Below, piece after piece: positions 1-8,811 of a stretch of DNA of 64,000 nt; positions within the stretch are counted from its first letter, which is position 1, and each line of letters opens with the position of its first letter. The notes beneath the pieces were generated by a model. It was given only the letters and a program-made list of their open reading frames with translations. It made no database searches and was not told the origin of the DNA. Source of the stretch: a candidate division CSSED10-310 bacterium (GTDB lineage Bacteria; CSSED10-310); the NCBI GenBank assembly GCA_016931515.1, contig JAFGEQ010000006.1:150649-214648 (forward strand), given 5' to 3'. The position numbers were made by a program, and so were the translations under genes.

Positions 1-71
1 AGCGCCTTTCTGTCGAATTAACAACAGGAAGGATGCCTGCAGAGTTTCAAGGGTGAAAGTGAGGTGATTCA

Positions 72-260
72 GTGATCTTCGTACGCGTTGTAGACAACAA
101 GCTCGACAAGGCTATCCGGGTTCTTAAGAAGAAAATGGACAAAGAGGGCATCACGTCCGATCTGAAGAAAAAACGCCATTTTGAGAAACCCAGTGCCCAG
201 CGACGTCGCAAGAGAGCCGCGGCCCTGCGTCGTCGACGAAGGGAGCAAGTTAATCACTGA
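72..260 (+). CDS. rpsU: Small ribosomal subunit protein bS21
   Basis: A 62-residue, strongly basic protein that matches bS21 along its whole length: an N-terminal beta/helix segment with the typical VDNKLDKAIRVLKKK stretch, the K-R-H-F-E-K-P-S motif in the middle, and an Arg-rich C-terminal tail. bS21 sits on the 30S platform near the anti-Shine-Dalgarno end of 16S rRNA and helps initiation. The start is GTG at 72, preceded by GAGGTG at 61-66. The gene stands alone on this strand, is followed by an intrinsic terminator, and converges with the Bat operon. Nothing recognisable lies in bases 1-60. Confidence 0.95.
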   Translation: MIFVRVVDNKLDKAIRVLKKKMDKEGITSDLKKKRHFEKPSAQRRRKRAAALRRRRREQVNH

Positions 261-283
261 TCACCAGGATACTGCGTGAACTG

Positions 284-313
284 AAACCGGTCCTCAGGGG
301 CCGGTTTTTTTTA
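284..313 (+). terminator. Intrinsic terminator of rpsU
   Basis: A 9-bp stem (AACCGGTCC pairing with GGGCCGGTT, one G-T pair) at about 285-305 with a short loop is followed by eight T. It lies 24 bases after the rpsU stop, and the T-run touches the stop codon of batE on the other strand. The reverse strand has no comparable T-run, so it most likely serves rpsU only. Confidence 0.85.
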
Positions 314-1087
314 TATCCATTCAACTGATTTTGCGGGAACCCATGCTGTGTACCCATTCGATAGTGTGATCTCCACCCATCCATTTTGTTTTCTGTGCAC
401 TATCATTTCATATCCGGGACGTTGTTCAAAGACCTCGGTAAAATGATCACCGGGCCCATTCCGGGCGATGACCGGTTGATCGATGGCGACTGCATGATCC
501 GTGAACTCCCTGTCTCCAATCAGGACAGCGAGCAGGACGGCACTGACAACAAATGCGAACAGTGCACCGGCTGTCGCTCGGAACATCCGACGCCGAGTTC
601 GTCTGAATCGGCTGGTTGAACCTGATACAAAAAGAGCTGCAGTCAGCCACCATGTGACAAACGTGGCGATTGTCAGTGTTGTGGCACCGGCTGATGAGGC
701 AATCCGCAATAGCCAGTTTCCGACTCCACCCGCGCCTGCAACCGATTCGGAACCGGCAACGAGTGATCTGGCGATCTCGAGATTGGTCCGAATATCGCGA
801 TCCCCATAATCGAGCCGTTCCGCTTTCCTGTAATTCAGTATTGCGCGACCGGGATCCCCCAGCTTCATGTAGCAGTTGCCCAGGTTGTAAAACACGGCTG
901 CATTCGATAATCCCTGTTTGATGATTGTTTCATAGGCATCCCGGGCCAATGCAACGTCCCCATTCTGATAATATTGATTACCTTTCCGGAATAAACCATC
1001 GTAACTGCTGTCAGCCTTCAGGACACTCGTCCAGGGCAGCAACACGACGGACATCAGGATGATCCATCGGATCCTGCAGTTACTCAT
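311..1087 (-). CDS. batE: BatE-like TPR and SH3 protein
   Basis: Protein of 258 residues. It has an N-terminal signal/anchor segment (about 8-24), two TPR-like helix pairs (about 28-100, including a typical A-V-F-Y-N-L-G-N-C-Y-M-K-L-G-D block), two hydrophobic segments (about 125-150 and 165-190), and a C-terminal SH3b-like domain (about 195-258) of the kind found in BatE. It is the last gene of the Bat operon and its ATG overlaps the batD stop by 4 bases. Bat proteins are proposed to form a cell-envelope complex involved in stress tolerance, but their biochemical job is unsettled. I see no terminator of its own. Confidence 0.8.
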   Translation of the reverse strand: MSNCRIRWIILMSVVLLPWTSVLKADSSYDGLFRKGNQYYQNGDVALARDAYETIIKQGLSNAAVFYNLGNCYMKLGDPGRAILNYRKAERLDYGDRDIRTNLEIARSLVAGSESVAGAGGVGNWLLRIASSAGATTLTIATFVTWWLTAALFVSGSTSRFRRTRRRMFRATAGALFAFVVSAVLLAVLIGDREFTDHAVAIDQPVIARNGPGDHFTEVFEQRPGYEMIVHRKQNGWVEITLSNGYTAWVPAKSVEWI

Positions 1088-2970
1088 CTGGAAATCGCCC
1101 TCCTTTTATTTGCAGAGCCCTTTTTCGGATTCATGCGGGTCTTTTCCAACTTGTCGACAAGGTTGCGACCTTTGTTGATCAGGTTTCCGACAGCGTCCGG
1201 GGACGGTTGAACCGGTCCATAACGAGCCGTTTCCAAATCCTGCCAGTAATCTTTGACTTGCTCAATGATCGGTTCCTTCACGGAACGAGCGTCGATTTCC
1301 TTTAGGATACTGTTCCATGTAATACCGCCAGTCGGCAATCCGAGTCTGTCGGCCAAATACCTGGAAAAACCGGTTGCTGCAGCGTCCAGAGCGCGATTGT
1401 AATCGTCTTCTTTGCAAGCCAGCACCGCTTCAGAGAATCGACGACTGGATTCAGATCGAGCCCTGACCTCCCGGGCGAAAACCGAGTCTCCTTCCAGACG
1501 ACGACGTCTCGAATCTATCAGCAGAATAACCGGAACGATGATAATCGGTAGTGTCATTGCTATTCCGAACCATTTATTGCTATAGACAGGAACCTGATGT
1601 TTAAGGTTATTTCCTGTTTTAATATATTGAACATCGATATTGAAAATTTTCATTTCTCTACCGGATGATGAGTACGACAACGGTTGCTCACCGGCAGGTG
1701 CCGGTGCTACAGAAACAGAAAAATCTTTTGTTTTTAATATCTTATATGTTTCAGTTTCTGTGTCGAAGTAACTGAACGAAAATCCCGGGATAGTCAATTC
1801 ACCCGGTTCATGAGCGACCAGGACATACTCGTAGGTACGTCTCCACCACCCAGGCGTTTCAGGATCCTGCACCGCGTCTTCCGCTTTAGGTTCGAACACT
1901 TTCAATTTCGGAAGCTCCGGTGGGACAGGTGAGCCGATCGTTTTCAATCCGTGATTACCCGAGAGGATTACATTGATTGTGATGGCTTCGCCGACTTTTA
2001 CGGAGTGATTTCTGATTGAGGCTTCAAGTTTGAAATCACCGGCTGCACCGCTGAAACCAAGGGGTTTGCCATCTTCAGGCAGAGGTTTCGCATGGATAAT
2101 TTTTGTCTGTGAACTTCTTGTCTCCTGCCGCGTCCCGAATACACTCGACCGGAATGGTGAATTGAAGAAGTTATCGAACGGATCCTGGCGACGATCCTGG
2201 ATCTGAAAAACCATTACCAACGGGGGGATTACCAACTCGCCGCTGACAGTCGGGTATAGCACGACTTCATGAATGCTCGCCTCTCCATATTCAATTCCCT
2301 GAATAGTCCTGGAATGCAAGGTTGTCTGTGCGGGAAGATCAACCGGCTCAACCCAAAATCCCTGGTATTCCGGCTCGTCCTGTATCCCGAAATCACGAAT
2401 ACTGACCCGGGTGAACACATGGTAAGATACTCTGACAGCTTCCCCGACATAAGGTGTTTCGTTCTCAACGACTGTCTGAAGAAACAGACTCTGCAATCGA
2501 TCGGATGAAACATCCGGTTCCATCCCTCCCTCATCGTCTCCATCGGGTGTTGACGCACCCGGTTTAACAACTGTCACGGTCACCGGAGCTGATTGAATCA
2601 CCCTGCCGTCCATAACGACTTTAGCAGGTTCAAAAGTAAAACTTCCTTCTTCCCTGGCTTCAATTACGATCATATAAGTCTGCGAATTGCTGACGACGCC
2701 GTTTACCCAACTCATCTGGCTGCTCGTCCTGGGACTGCCCAACTGGCGAAAGCCTTTGAACACTGGAAACGAGGGTTCCGGGATTTTCCTTGAATCGGAA
2801 TCAATCTGAATCGAGTAATTGATCCGCTCAAAAATCGTAACGCGATTTCGATCAACCCGGGCAGTAACCGTTATCGAACCGATCGCCGTGTTCGGACTCA
2901 TCATGCTCCACAGCAACAGGACGATCAGGCTGCCTATACTCTTCATCCTGCGGTTTAACATGTCGCCCAT
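1084..2970 (-). CDS. batD: BatD family membrane protein
   Basis: About 628 residues. An N-terminal signal peptide (about 10-30) is followed by a long beta-rich extracytoplasmic region made of oxygen-tolerance (BatD) Ig-like repeats. A single membrane segment near residue 470 (WFGIAMTLPIIIVPVILLI) leads to a cytoplasmic helical tail ending in a basic K/R-rich stretch. Length and layout fit BatD. A TTG at 2973 directly follows the batC stop, but ATG at 2970 is the more natural start; another ATG at about 2943 sits just before the hydrophobic segment and cannot be excluded. The gene lies between batC and batE and overlaps batE by 4 bases. Confidence 0.8.
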   Translation of the reverse strand: MGDMLNRRMKSIGSLIVLLLWSMMSPNTAIGSITVTARVDRNRVTIFERINYSIQIDSDSRKIPEPSFPVFKGFRQLGSPRTSSQMSWVNGVVSNSQTYMIVIEAREEGSFTFEPAKVVMDGRVIQSAPVTVTVVKPGASTPDGDDEGGMEPDVSSDRLQSLFLQTVVENETPYVGEAVRVSYHVFTRVSIRDFGIQDEPEYQGFWVEPVDLPAQTTLHSRTIQGIEYGEASIHEVVLYPTVSGELVIPPLVMVFQIQDRRQDPFDNFFNSPFRSSVFGTRQETRSSQTKIIHAKPLPEDGKPLGFSGAAGDFKLEASIRNHSVKVGEAITINVILSGNHGLKTIGSPVPPELPKLKVFEPKAEDAVQDPETPGWWRRTYEYVLVAHEPGELTIPGFSFSYFDTETETYKILKTKDFSVSVAPAPAGEQPLSYSSSGREMKIFNIDVQYIKTGNNLKHQVPVYSNKWFGIAMTLPIIIVPVILLIDSRRRRLEGDSVFAREVRARSESSRRFSEAVLACKEDDYNRALDAAATGFSRYLADRLGLPTGGITWNSILKEIDARSVKEPIIEQVKDYWQDLETARYGPVQPSPDAVGNLINKGRNLVDKLEKTRMNPKKGSANKRRAISR

Positions 2971-2973
2971 CAA

Positions 2974-3813
2974 TCACCAATCCTTCTCAATCGTTTTATC
3001 GTCCGGTCGCGGAAGTTGATGAAAACGTCGGCGAACGTCCATTTCTTCTTCTTCCTGCGCATCCAGAAGGCGTTCTGCTTCACTGACACTCATTTTACCT
3101 TCTTCAGGTTCAGGTTGCGCCGTTTCCTGAGCCTGAGGTGCGGTTTCGGGACTCGGAATGCCGGACGGAGTGGGGGTTGGTTCACTATTGATGTCCGATT
3201 GTGCCTGAGGTGTCATTGTTGCGGTTGGAGTCGATTCCCCATCGGATGACGAGTCATCCGGTTTCGCTGTCTGATCGGGTTCTGGAGTGGTTGTACCGGG
3301 TGTCCCCGTTGATTGTTGATCATCCTGATTCCGGTCCTGGTTGGGCTGGGGTGTTGGAGTCGGCATTTGCTGCATTAATTGCAACGCCATTTCGAGATTT
3401 GCTTTGGCATCCTGATCATCCGGATTTGCCTTCAGTGCTTCGATGAATGATTCCATTGCTCCGGGCAAATCCTTGTTTTGCATCAGCGCACACCCACGAT
3501 TATACCAAGCGTCGCTTCGAATATCGGTATCCCTGCTCGACGAGGCGGTTTCAAACAAATCAGCCGCCTCCTGATAGTTCTCCCGGGAGTATTCCAGAAC
3601 CCCCTTGTTATTAATTATCCGCTCGTCTCCCGGCGCTTCTCCCGCGGCTTTCCGATACGCCTCCTGAGCAGCTTCAAAATCTCCGGACTCCATCGCCTCA
3701 TTTCCGATTCCCACCCACTTGGCAATCGGATCCCACCAGTGAAAGCCACATATGACAGGGATCGTCAGAAACAATAAAGCGATCCGCAATCGTTGCAGTT
3801 TATACGGTTTCAT
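2974..3813 (-). CDS. batC: BatC-like TPR protein with Pro/Thr-rich tail
   Basis: About 279 residues. A membrane segment (about 10-25) is followed by three TPR units (about 35-155: W-V-G-I-G-N-E-A-M-E-S-G-D-F-E-A-A type helices) and then a low-complexity region rich in Thr, Pro, Gln and Asp (about 160-245) before an acidic/basic helical end. This is the TPR component found between the two VWA proteins and BatD in Bat operons. The chosen ATG at 3813 has GGAGG six bases upstream and overlaps the end of batB by 14 bases; longer in-frame starts lack a ribosome site. Confidence 0.78.
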   Translation of the reverse strand: MKPYKLQRLRIALLFLTIPVICGFHWWDPIAKWVGIGNEAMESGDFEAAQEAYRKAAGEAPGDERIINNKGVLEYSRENYQEAADLFETASSSRDTDIRSDAWYNRGCALMQNKDLPGAMESFIEALKANPDDQDAKANLEMALQLMQQMPTPTPQPNQDRNQDDQQSTGTPGTTTPEPDQTAKPDDSSSDGESTPTATMTPQAQSDINSEPTPTPSGIPSPETAPQAQETAQPEPEEGKMSVSEAERLLDAQEEEEMDVRRRFHQLPRPDDKTIEKDW

Positions 3814-4900
3814 GCCGATCCTCCCACCTGATCGTGCCAATCCGGTCAAGAGCACAATCCATGGATAAAAACAGAAGCGCCAGCAACAGGAATATTCCGA
3901 ATTGATCTTCCTGCCGTGTCGTCATTGTCTGGGAGAATTCCGTAGTTTCCAGATTCCGAATTTCCGATGCTAAAATCCGTGCTTCCGTTTCCTCCGGGGA
4001 TGCCCGGAAATAGCGACCACCGGTCTTGTCTGCCAACTGCACGAGAACGCTTTCTTCCATTTTGGTCCAAACCAGTTCACCATCTTTTTTCTTGTATCCC
4101 TGGCTGCCGGTGTCGCCTTCAGGAATTGGGCTGCCTTCCAGGGTTCCGACTCCGACAGTGTAGATCCTGACACCATTCGATCGAGCCATATCAATGGCTT
4201 TCTCAATATTCCCGCCGTGATCTTCGCCATCTGAAATTATAATAATCGCCCGGCTTCTCGCTTCGGAATTTTGAAGCACGCGAAGACATGCGGCGACTGC
4301 CGCTTCGATATCGGTTCCTGGACCCAGAGTCAGGCAGTAATCCAGGATGCTTCGGAGTCCCCGATAGTCAAGTGTAAGAGGGCAATGTAAACGGGTTGTC
4401 GTTGCGAAACCGACAAGTCCCACCCGATTTCCGTCCAATTGAGACAGCAGTGAATTGATGATGCTTCGTGCTTTATTGAGACGATCAGGAGCCACATCCT
4501 GAGCCCTCATTGATTCCGATGTATCGACGCAGAGTACCAGATCAATTCCCATCTGGTGTACGATTTCCTGGCGCGTTCCCCATTGCGGGCGTCCCATAGC
4601 AGTCAAAATGGCCAATAACGCGATCATCATCATGAGAACCTTGGATATCTCTCTATAACGGAGGTTCCGCCTGATCAGGCGAAGGCGTTGTGCAGGATCA
4701 CCTGATCGATTTTTGATTTCATCCGAGGGCTGTTTCCAGATCGAATCCGGCAGATTGGCCAGAACCAGTTTCAGATCACCAAAACGAGTGGCATTTTTTA
4801 TCCGGCGTCGATGACTCCACAGAACCAGGAAGATAAAGGCAGGGATTAAAAACCAGCTCACAACCCATGCAGTGGTGTTCTGAATGCCCCATCCCATCAT
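3800..4900 (-). CDS. batB: BatB-like VWA membrane protein
   Basis: About 366 residues. There are N-terminal membrane segments (about 10-30 and 75-92), then a von Willebrand factor A domain (about 105-310) with a clear MIDAS start, D-T-S-E-S-M at about 117-122, and a second metal-site region (I-I-I-I-S-D-G-E-D-H) near 220; a final membrane helix closes the protein. The VWA domain is expected on the extracytoplasmic face, binding a divalent metal and a protein partner. The ATG at 4900 overlaps the batA stop (ATGA) and has AGGAGG five bases upstream; the ATG at 4897 is an equally close alternative. Confidence 0.85.
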   Translation of the reverse strand: MMGWGIQNTTAWVVSWFLIPAFIFLVLWSHRRRIKNATRFGDLKLVLANLPDSIWKQPSDEIKNRSGDPAQRLRLIRRNLRYREISKVLMMMIALLAILTAMGRPQWGTRQEIVHQMGIDLVLCVDTSESMRAQDVAPDRLNKARSIINSLLSQLDGNRVGLVGFATTTRLHCPLTLDYRGLRSILDYCLTLGPGTDIEAAVAACLRVLQNSEARSRAIIIISDGEDHGGNIEKAIDMARSNGVRIYTVGVGTLEGSPIPEGDTGSQGYKKKDGELVWTKMEESVLVQLADKTGGRYFRASPEETEARILASEIRNLETTEFSQTMTTRQEDQFGIFLLLALLFLSMDCALDRIGTIRWEDRHETV

Positions 4901-5934
4901 GGGAACCTCCTGTACACAGTATGGGATAGTATGATTTCTATCAAAAAAACGACAAGACCTAACAGTAATGGCCACCAGAATAACTCGGAATAGCGTGTAT
5001 ACTTATAACTCTCGATTTCTGTTTTCTCCATATCATTGATGATCGAGAATATCTTTTCCAAAGCTTGTGTATTCTGTGCCCTGAAATACTGACCTCCGGT
5101 TATGGAAGCTATTTCGCGAAGCGTAACCTCATCGATTTCGACGGGTACCTGAACAACCCTGCCCGGGAATCTGGGATGAGGGAACGGCGCCATTCCCTCA
5201 CTTCCAACTCCGATTGAATAGATTTTTATATTCAGCGCTTGTGCCGCTCGGGCTGCGGTCACCGGATCCATCCCTGTAAACACATTGTTGACTCCGTCTG
5301 TCACCAGAATGATGACTTTGTTGTCTATCGACTTACCGATCTCTTTCGATGGGATGACCGGACTTATTGGTTTCTCATCACCAACCCGCAATCTGTTCAA
5401 AGCGCTTGAGATGGCCTTTCCGATTGCGGTTTGTTCTTCCACCATACCGATTTGGGCTTGTTCCAGAAAGATCTTCAATAAATCATGATCGAGTGTGAGG
5501 GGGCAGACTGTAAACGCTTCCGTACCGAACAAAACCAACCCGATTCGATCATGGGGTCGTCCATCGATAAATGAGCCGATCACATTCTTTGCGACTTCCA
5601 GTCGGTTTTGGGGTTGGAAATCCAGTGCTCTCATGGATCCGGAGATATCCAGGGCAACCACAATATCCACACCTTCCGAATAGACGACTTCCCGTACCTC
5701 TCCACTCTGGGGTCGGGCAGCGGCAATGGTGAGAACAATGATAGCTGCGATCCGGAGGTATCTTGGAATCCATATCGGCCGGGATGATACGGCACCCGGT
5801 AAATTCGCCAGCTCCTGCAATAACGGAAAACCGATGCTGATGCGCGGACCCTTCCTGACCAGCCACACTACCAGTATCACAGGAACCACCAGCAGGAATA
5901 GCAGAGCCGCCGGATCGGCAAACCGGAATATCAC
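4897..5934 (-). CDS. batA: BatA-like VWA membrane protein
   Basis: 345 residues with the standard BatA layout: an N-terminal hydrophobic segment (F-A-D-P-A-A-L-L-F-L-L-V-V-P), a second helix near 60, a VWA domain (about 85-300) with the intact MIDAS motif D-I-S-G-S-M-R-A, and a C-terminal membrane helix (about 318-338). The domain is typical of the paired VWA proteins BatA and BatB, which are tandem paralogues here and share the D-x-S-x-S start. ATG overlaps the stop of the gene before it by 4 bases, and the stop overlaps batB, so translation is probably coupled. Confidence 0.87.
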   Translation of the reverse strand: MIFRFADPAALLFLLVVPVILVVWLVRKGPRISIGFPLLQELANLPGAVSSRPIWIPRYLRIAAIIVLTIAAARPQSGEVREVVYSEGVDIVVALDISGSMRALDFQPQNRLEVAKNVIGSFIDGRPHDRIGLVLFGTEAFTVCPLTLDHDLLKIFLEQAQIGMVEEQTAIGKAISSALNRLRVGDEKPISPVIPSKEIGKSIDNKVIILVTDGVNNVFTGMDPVTAARAAQALNIKIYSIGVGSEGMAPFPHPRFPGRVVQVPVEIDEVTLREIASITGGQYFRAQNTQALEKIFSIINDMEKTEIESYKYTRYSELFWWPLLLGLVVFLIEIILSHTVYRRFP

Positions 5935-6920
5935 GAGGCGATCCCCTCTTTCTGTTCGACTGCCTGGGCCTGGGGCACATTGATGGTCGACCTCGTCCGG
6001 ATTATGATCTGTTCAGCTTTCTGGATTGCACTTCGACAGTGATCGTCCGGCGGCAGATATTTTGCAAATTTGACCATGTCGGCGAGATCGAGCAGGTGGA
6101 GAATATCCGTTTGAACACCGGGTTCCATGCCGATAGTCTTCAAATCGAACCGAATTTCGCCGGTTGTGTGTTCCGGCGCATTGAAGGCAAAACGGTGACC
6201 GATATAAGTCTTTAAAATTCCGGTCAACACAACAAAAAATGTTTTTACATCGCCATGAATGAGGTATTGACTTTCTCTCAGGTTCGCCAGAGATTCCAGG
6301 GCAACCTCATCGGCGGGACGCAAAGTTTCAGGAACGGGTATGATATCCGTAAGGTTTTTCCGCTTCCATTTGCGAGTTAGAATAATCGCCAGCGATACCG
6401 CCGCTATTACGATCAGACTACCGACGATCATCGCGATGATAAAGCGGGAACGGGCGGGAACACTGATGATCGGTTTGAGTTGCCGGGGTTCCTTGTCATC
6501 AGGTGTTAAAACCGATTCAATCCGGATGAATTGCGGTTCCGTCGATGCTGTTCCTGTTTCTCCGTTGGACAATTCCCAACTAACCTCAATTCCGGGGATC
6601 TCGAATTCGCCGATTTCGAAAACACTGAGACTCAGAATTAGATTCTCATGGACATTACGATCCCGCCGTTCAGGTGTGGATAATCGTCGTTCCCGGATGA
6701 TGAACGGCTTTAGATCCAGATCATCGCCAGGAAATTTGATAAGGGTTCCATCCGGCGCATCAACATGGATGTTCAGTTCAATAACGTCACCGATCCTGAA
6801 CCTGGCCCCAGTAGTTTCTGCTGTTACGGAAACGGGTGAAGTATCAGCTTTCCCGGAAACACATCCGCAAGATACCGAAAACAGTATTAATCCAAGTAGA
6901 ATGCAGACAAATCGACTCAT
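5931..6920 (-). CDS. Membrane protein with BatD-like N-terminal domain, Bat operon
   Basis: 329 residues. The signal peptide has a cysteine pair (S-V-S-C-G-C, about 16-21) that may be a weak lipobox. An Ig-like beta domain follows (about 30-150), with the V-x-F-x-I-G-D-x-I-x-L pattern seen in BatD repeats. A membrane helix at about 160-182 leads to a cytoplasmic helical domain (about 195-310). This gene occupies the place between the DUF58 protein and BatA where many Bat operons carry a DUF4381-like or short BatD-like protein. It overlaps both neighbours by 4 bases. It is probably a partner of the Bat membrane complex; the assignment rests on layout and context. Confidence 0.65.
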   Translation of the reverse strand: MSRFVCILLGLILFSVSCGCVSGKADTSPVSVTAETTGARFRIGDVIELNIHVDAPDGTLIKFPGDDLDLKPFIIRERRLSTPERRDRNVHENLILSLSVFEIGEFEIPGIEVSWELSNGETGTASTEPQFIRIESVLTPDDKEPRQLKPIISVPARSRFIIAMIVGSLIVIAAVSLAIILTRKWKRKNLTDIIPVPETLRPADEVALESLANLRESQYLIHGDVKTFFVVLTGILKTYIGHRFAFNAPEHTTGEIRFDLKTIGMEPGVQTDILHLLDLADMVKFAKYLPPDDHCRSAIQKAEQIIIRTRSTINVPQAQAVEQKEGIAS

Positions 6921-7798
6921 GCCCTCATTCTCCTGGCGCGGCTTCGAAGAAATCGGTACAGATCCGACTCATAATTACGAGCCGTAGAGACATGCAGAGT
7001 ATCGATTCCGATAGATTTCAACAGCCGGTCTCGTTCCGATCGGTAACCTGCCATTCTTTCCTTAAATGCCCGGCGAACTGAGGATCGCGATGTATTCACC
7101 AGGAGTTCCCGGCCGGTTTCGGGGTCTCGCATTGCCATCCATCCAGCGGCCGGCAGATTAGATTCCGCAGGATCTTCAACGACCAGAGCGACGAGATCAT
7201 GCCGTTTTGCTGCCAATCTCATATTTTTTTCAAATCCCTGATCCAAGAAATCGGAGACCAGGAATACGACAGCCCGGCGTTTTTGAACTCTATTCAAATA
7301 TTCCAGTACATCACTTATATTGGTTGTCGCTGCGGCTGGCCGTGTGTACAGAATGTCCCGGATGACACGCAGAACATGCTGGGTGCCCTTTTTGGGAGGC
7401 ACATAAGTTTCCACTCTATTGGAGAACAGGATCGAACCGACCCGGTCATTACTTCGAATCGCTGAGAAAGCAAGAATAGCCGATAACTCGGCTGCGAGAT
7501 CGCTTTTCAGAGTGCGGCTCGTTCCGAAATGCTGGGAGCCGGATATATCGATCAGGAAGAGGACCGTCAACTCCCGTTCTTCAACGAATTGTTTAACGAA
7601 CGGTCGCTGGTATCGGGCGGTTACATTCCAGTCGATGATCCGGATGTCATCACCCGGAGAATATTCTCTGACTTCAGAGAATTCCATTCCGCGCCCCTTG
7701 AAAGCACTCTGGTATTGTCCCGCCATTACCTGATTGACAATGCGGTTGGTTGTGATTTGGATTCGACGAATTTTTTTGGCCAGATCGCTGGTTATCAC
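6917..7798 (-). CDS. DUF58 domain protein (MoxR-associated)
   Basis: 293 residues, soluble. The N-terminal half holds the DUF58 signature (Y-S-P-G-D-D-I-R-I-I-D-W-N-V at about 47-60), followed by a VWA-like fold with D-I-S-G-S at about 88-92. DUF58 proteins nearly always sit beside MoxR ATPases and are thought to be their VWA-type partners. The apparent start is GTG at 7798, six bases after the moxR stop, without a clear ribosome site, so re-initiation or coupling is likely. The stop overlaps the next gene by 4 bases. Confidence 0.85.
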   Translation of the reverse strand: MITSDLAKKIRRIQITTNRIVNQVMAGQYQSAFKGRGMEFSEVREYSPGDDIRIIDWNVTARYQRPFVKQFVEERELTVLFLIDISGSQHFGTSRTLKSDLAAELSAILAFSAIRSNDRVGSILFSNRVETYVPPKKGTQHVLRVIRDILYTRPAAATTNISDVLEYLNRVQKRRAVVFLVSDFLDQGFEKNMRLAAKRHDLVALVVEDPAESNLPAAGWMAMRDPETGRELLVNTSRSSVRRAFKERMAGYRSERDRLLKSIGIDTLHVSTARNYESDLYRFLRSRARRMRA

Positions 7799-7803
7799 GG
7801 CTT

Positions 7804-8793
7804 TTACGGAACTTCAATCCGATCAAAAATCATGCGGATCAGATCGTCGGATGAGAGTTCTTCCGCCTCCGCTTCATAGCTTAGAATGATACGATGCCTC
7901 ATGACATCCGGCCCAATCGCTTTGATGTCATCGGGAGTCACAAAACCGCGGCCATACTGGAAAGCATACGCTCTTGCCGCCGCGATGAAAGCGATCGTGG
8001 CACGCGGGGAAGCACCATATTGAATCAGGCCCTTCATTTCACTCAATCCACTCTCCTCCGGATATCGTGATGCGAACACAAGGTTGACAACATAGTTTCT
8101 TGCACGCTCATCCACGTGGATTTCATTGACTATCTTTCTCGCTGCAAGGATATCTTGAGGCTGTATGACCTGCTGAATTACAATTGGCTCCTGGGCCGAC
8201 ATTCTGTCCAGTATCAAGCGTTCTTCAGCCCGGCTGGGGTAACCGATCCGGAGCTTCAGCATGAATCGGTCGATCTGTGCTTCCGGCAACGGATACGTTC
8301 CTTCCTGTTCGATGGGATTCTGGGTTGCCAGCACCAGATAAGGTTTTGGCAGAGGATACGTCCGGTCTCCGATAGTGACCTGGCGTTCCTGCATAGCTTC
8401 CAGCAGAGCGCTTTGGACTTTTGCCGGTGCCCGGTTAATTTCGTCAGCCAGAACGAGATTCGCGAACAATGGGCCTTGCTTGGGTTCAAAGTCATTGCTG
8501 CGAGGATTAAACACCATCGTTCCGGTTAAATCAGCCGGGAGCAGGTCTGGAGTGAACTGAATCCGTTTAAAGTCGACCTGCACAGCGTCCGATAAAGTCT
8601 TAACCGCGAGAGTTTTGGCCAATCCCGGCACGCCTTCGATGAGGATATGACCGTCCGCCAGGAGACCGACCAGAAGCCGTTCCAGCAAATAGGTCTGCCC
8701 TACGATGACCTTTTCGAGCTCTTTCTTCAGCGTGTCGACGAATGCTCCGGCCTGGCGCACTCGTTCATTTAGTTGCTGCACATCCGCGTACAC
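7804..8793 (-). CDS. moxR: MoxR family AAA+ ATPase
   Basis: 329 residues, the usual MoxR length. Walker A is seen as G-V-P-G-L-A-K-T (about 54-61), Walker B as L-V-L-A-D-E-I-N-R-A (about 112-121), sensor 1 as the A-T-Q-N-P region (about 156-160), and the AAA lid domain with the conserved S-P-R-A-T near 268-272. MoxR proteins act as chaperone-like ATPases working with VWA proteins. The start is GTG at 8793, with GGAGG eight bases upstream; no better ATG exists. It lies only 18 bases after the PPIase gene and very likely shares its transcript. Confidence 0.92.
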   Translation of the reverse strand: MYADVQQLNERVRQAGAFVDTLKKELEKVIVGQTYLLERLLVGLLADGHILIEGVPGLAKTLAVKTLSDAVQVDFKRIQFTPDLLPADLTGTMVFNPRSNDFEPKQGPLFANLVLADEINRAPAKVQSALLEAMQERQVTIGDRTYPLPKPYLVLATQNPIEQEGTYPLPEAQIDRFMLKLRIGYPSRAEERLILDRMSAQEPIVIQQVIQPQDILAARKIVNEIHVDERARNYVVNLVFASRYPEESGLSEMKGLIQYGASPRATIAFIAAARAYAFQYGRGFVTPDDIKAIGPDVMRHRIILSYEAEAEELSSDDLIRMIFDRIEVP

Positions 8794-8811
8794 AGAATAT
8801 ACCTCCGATAA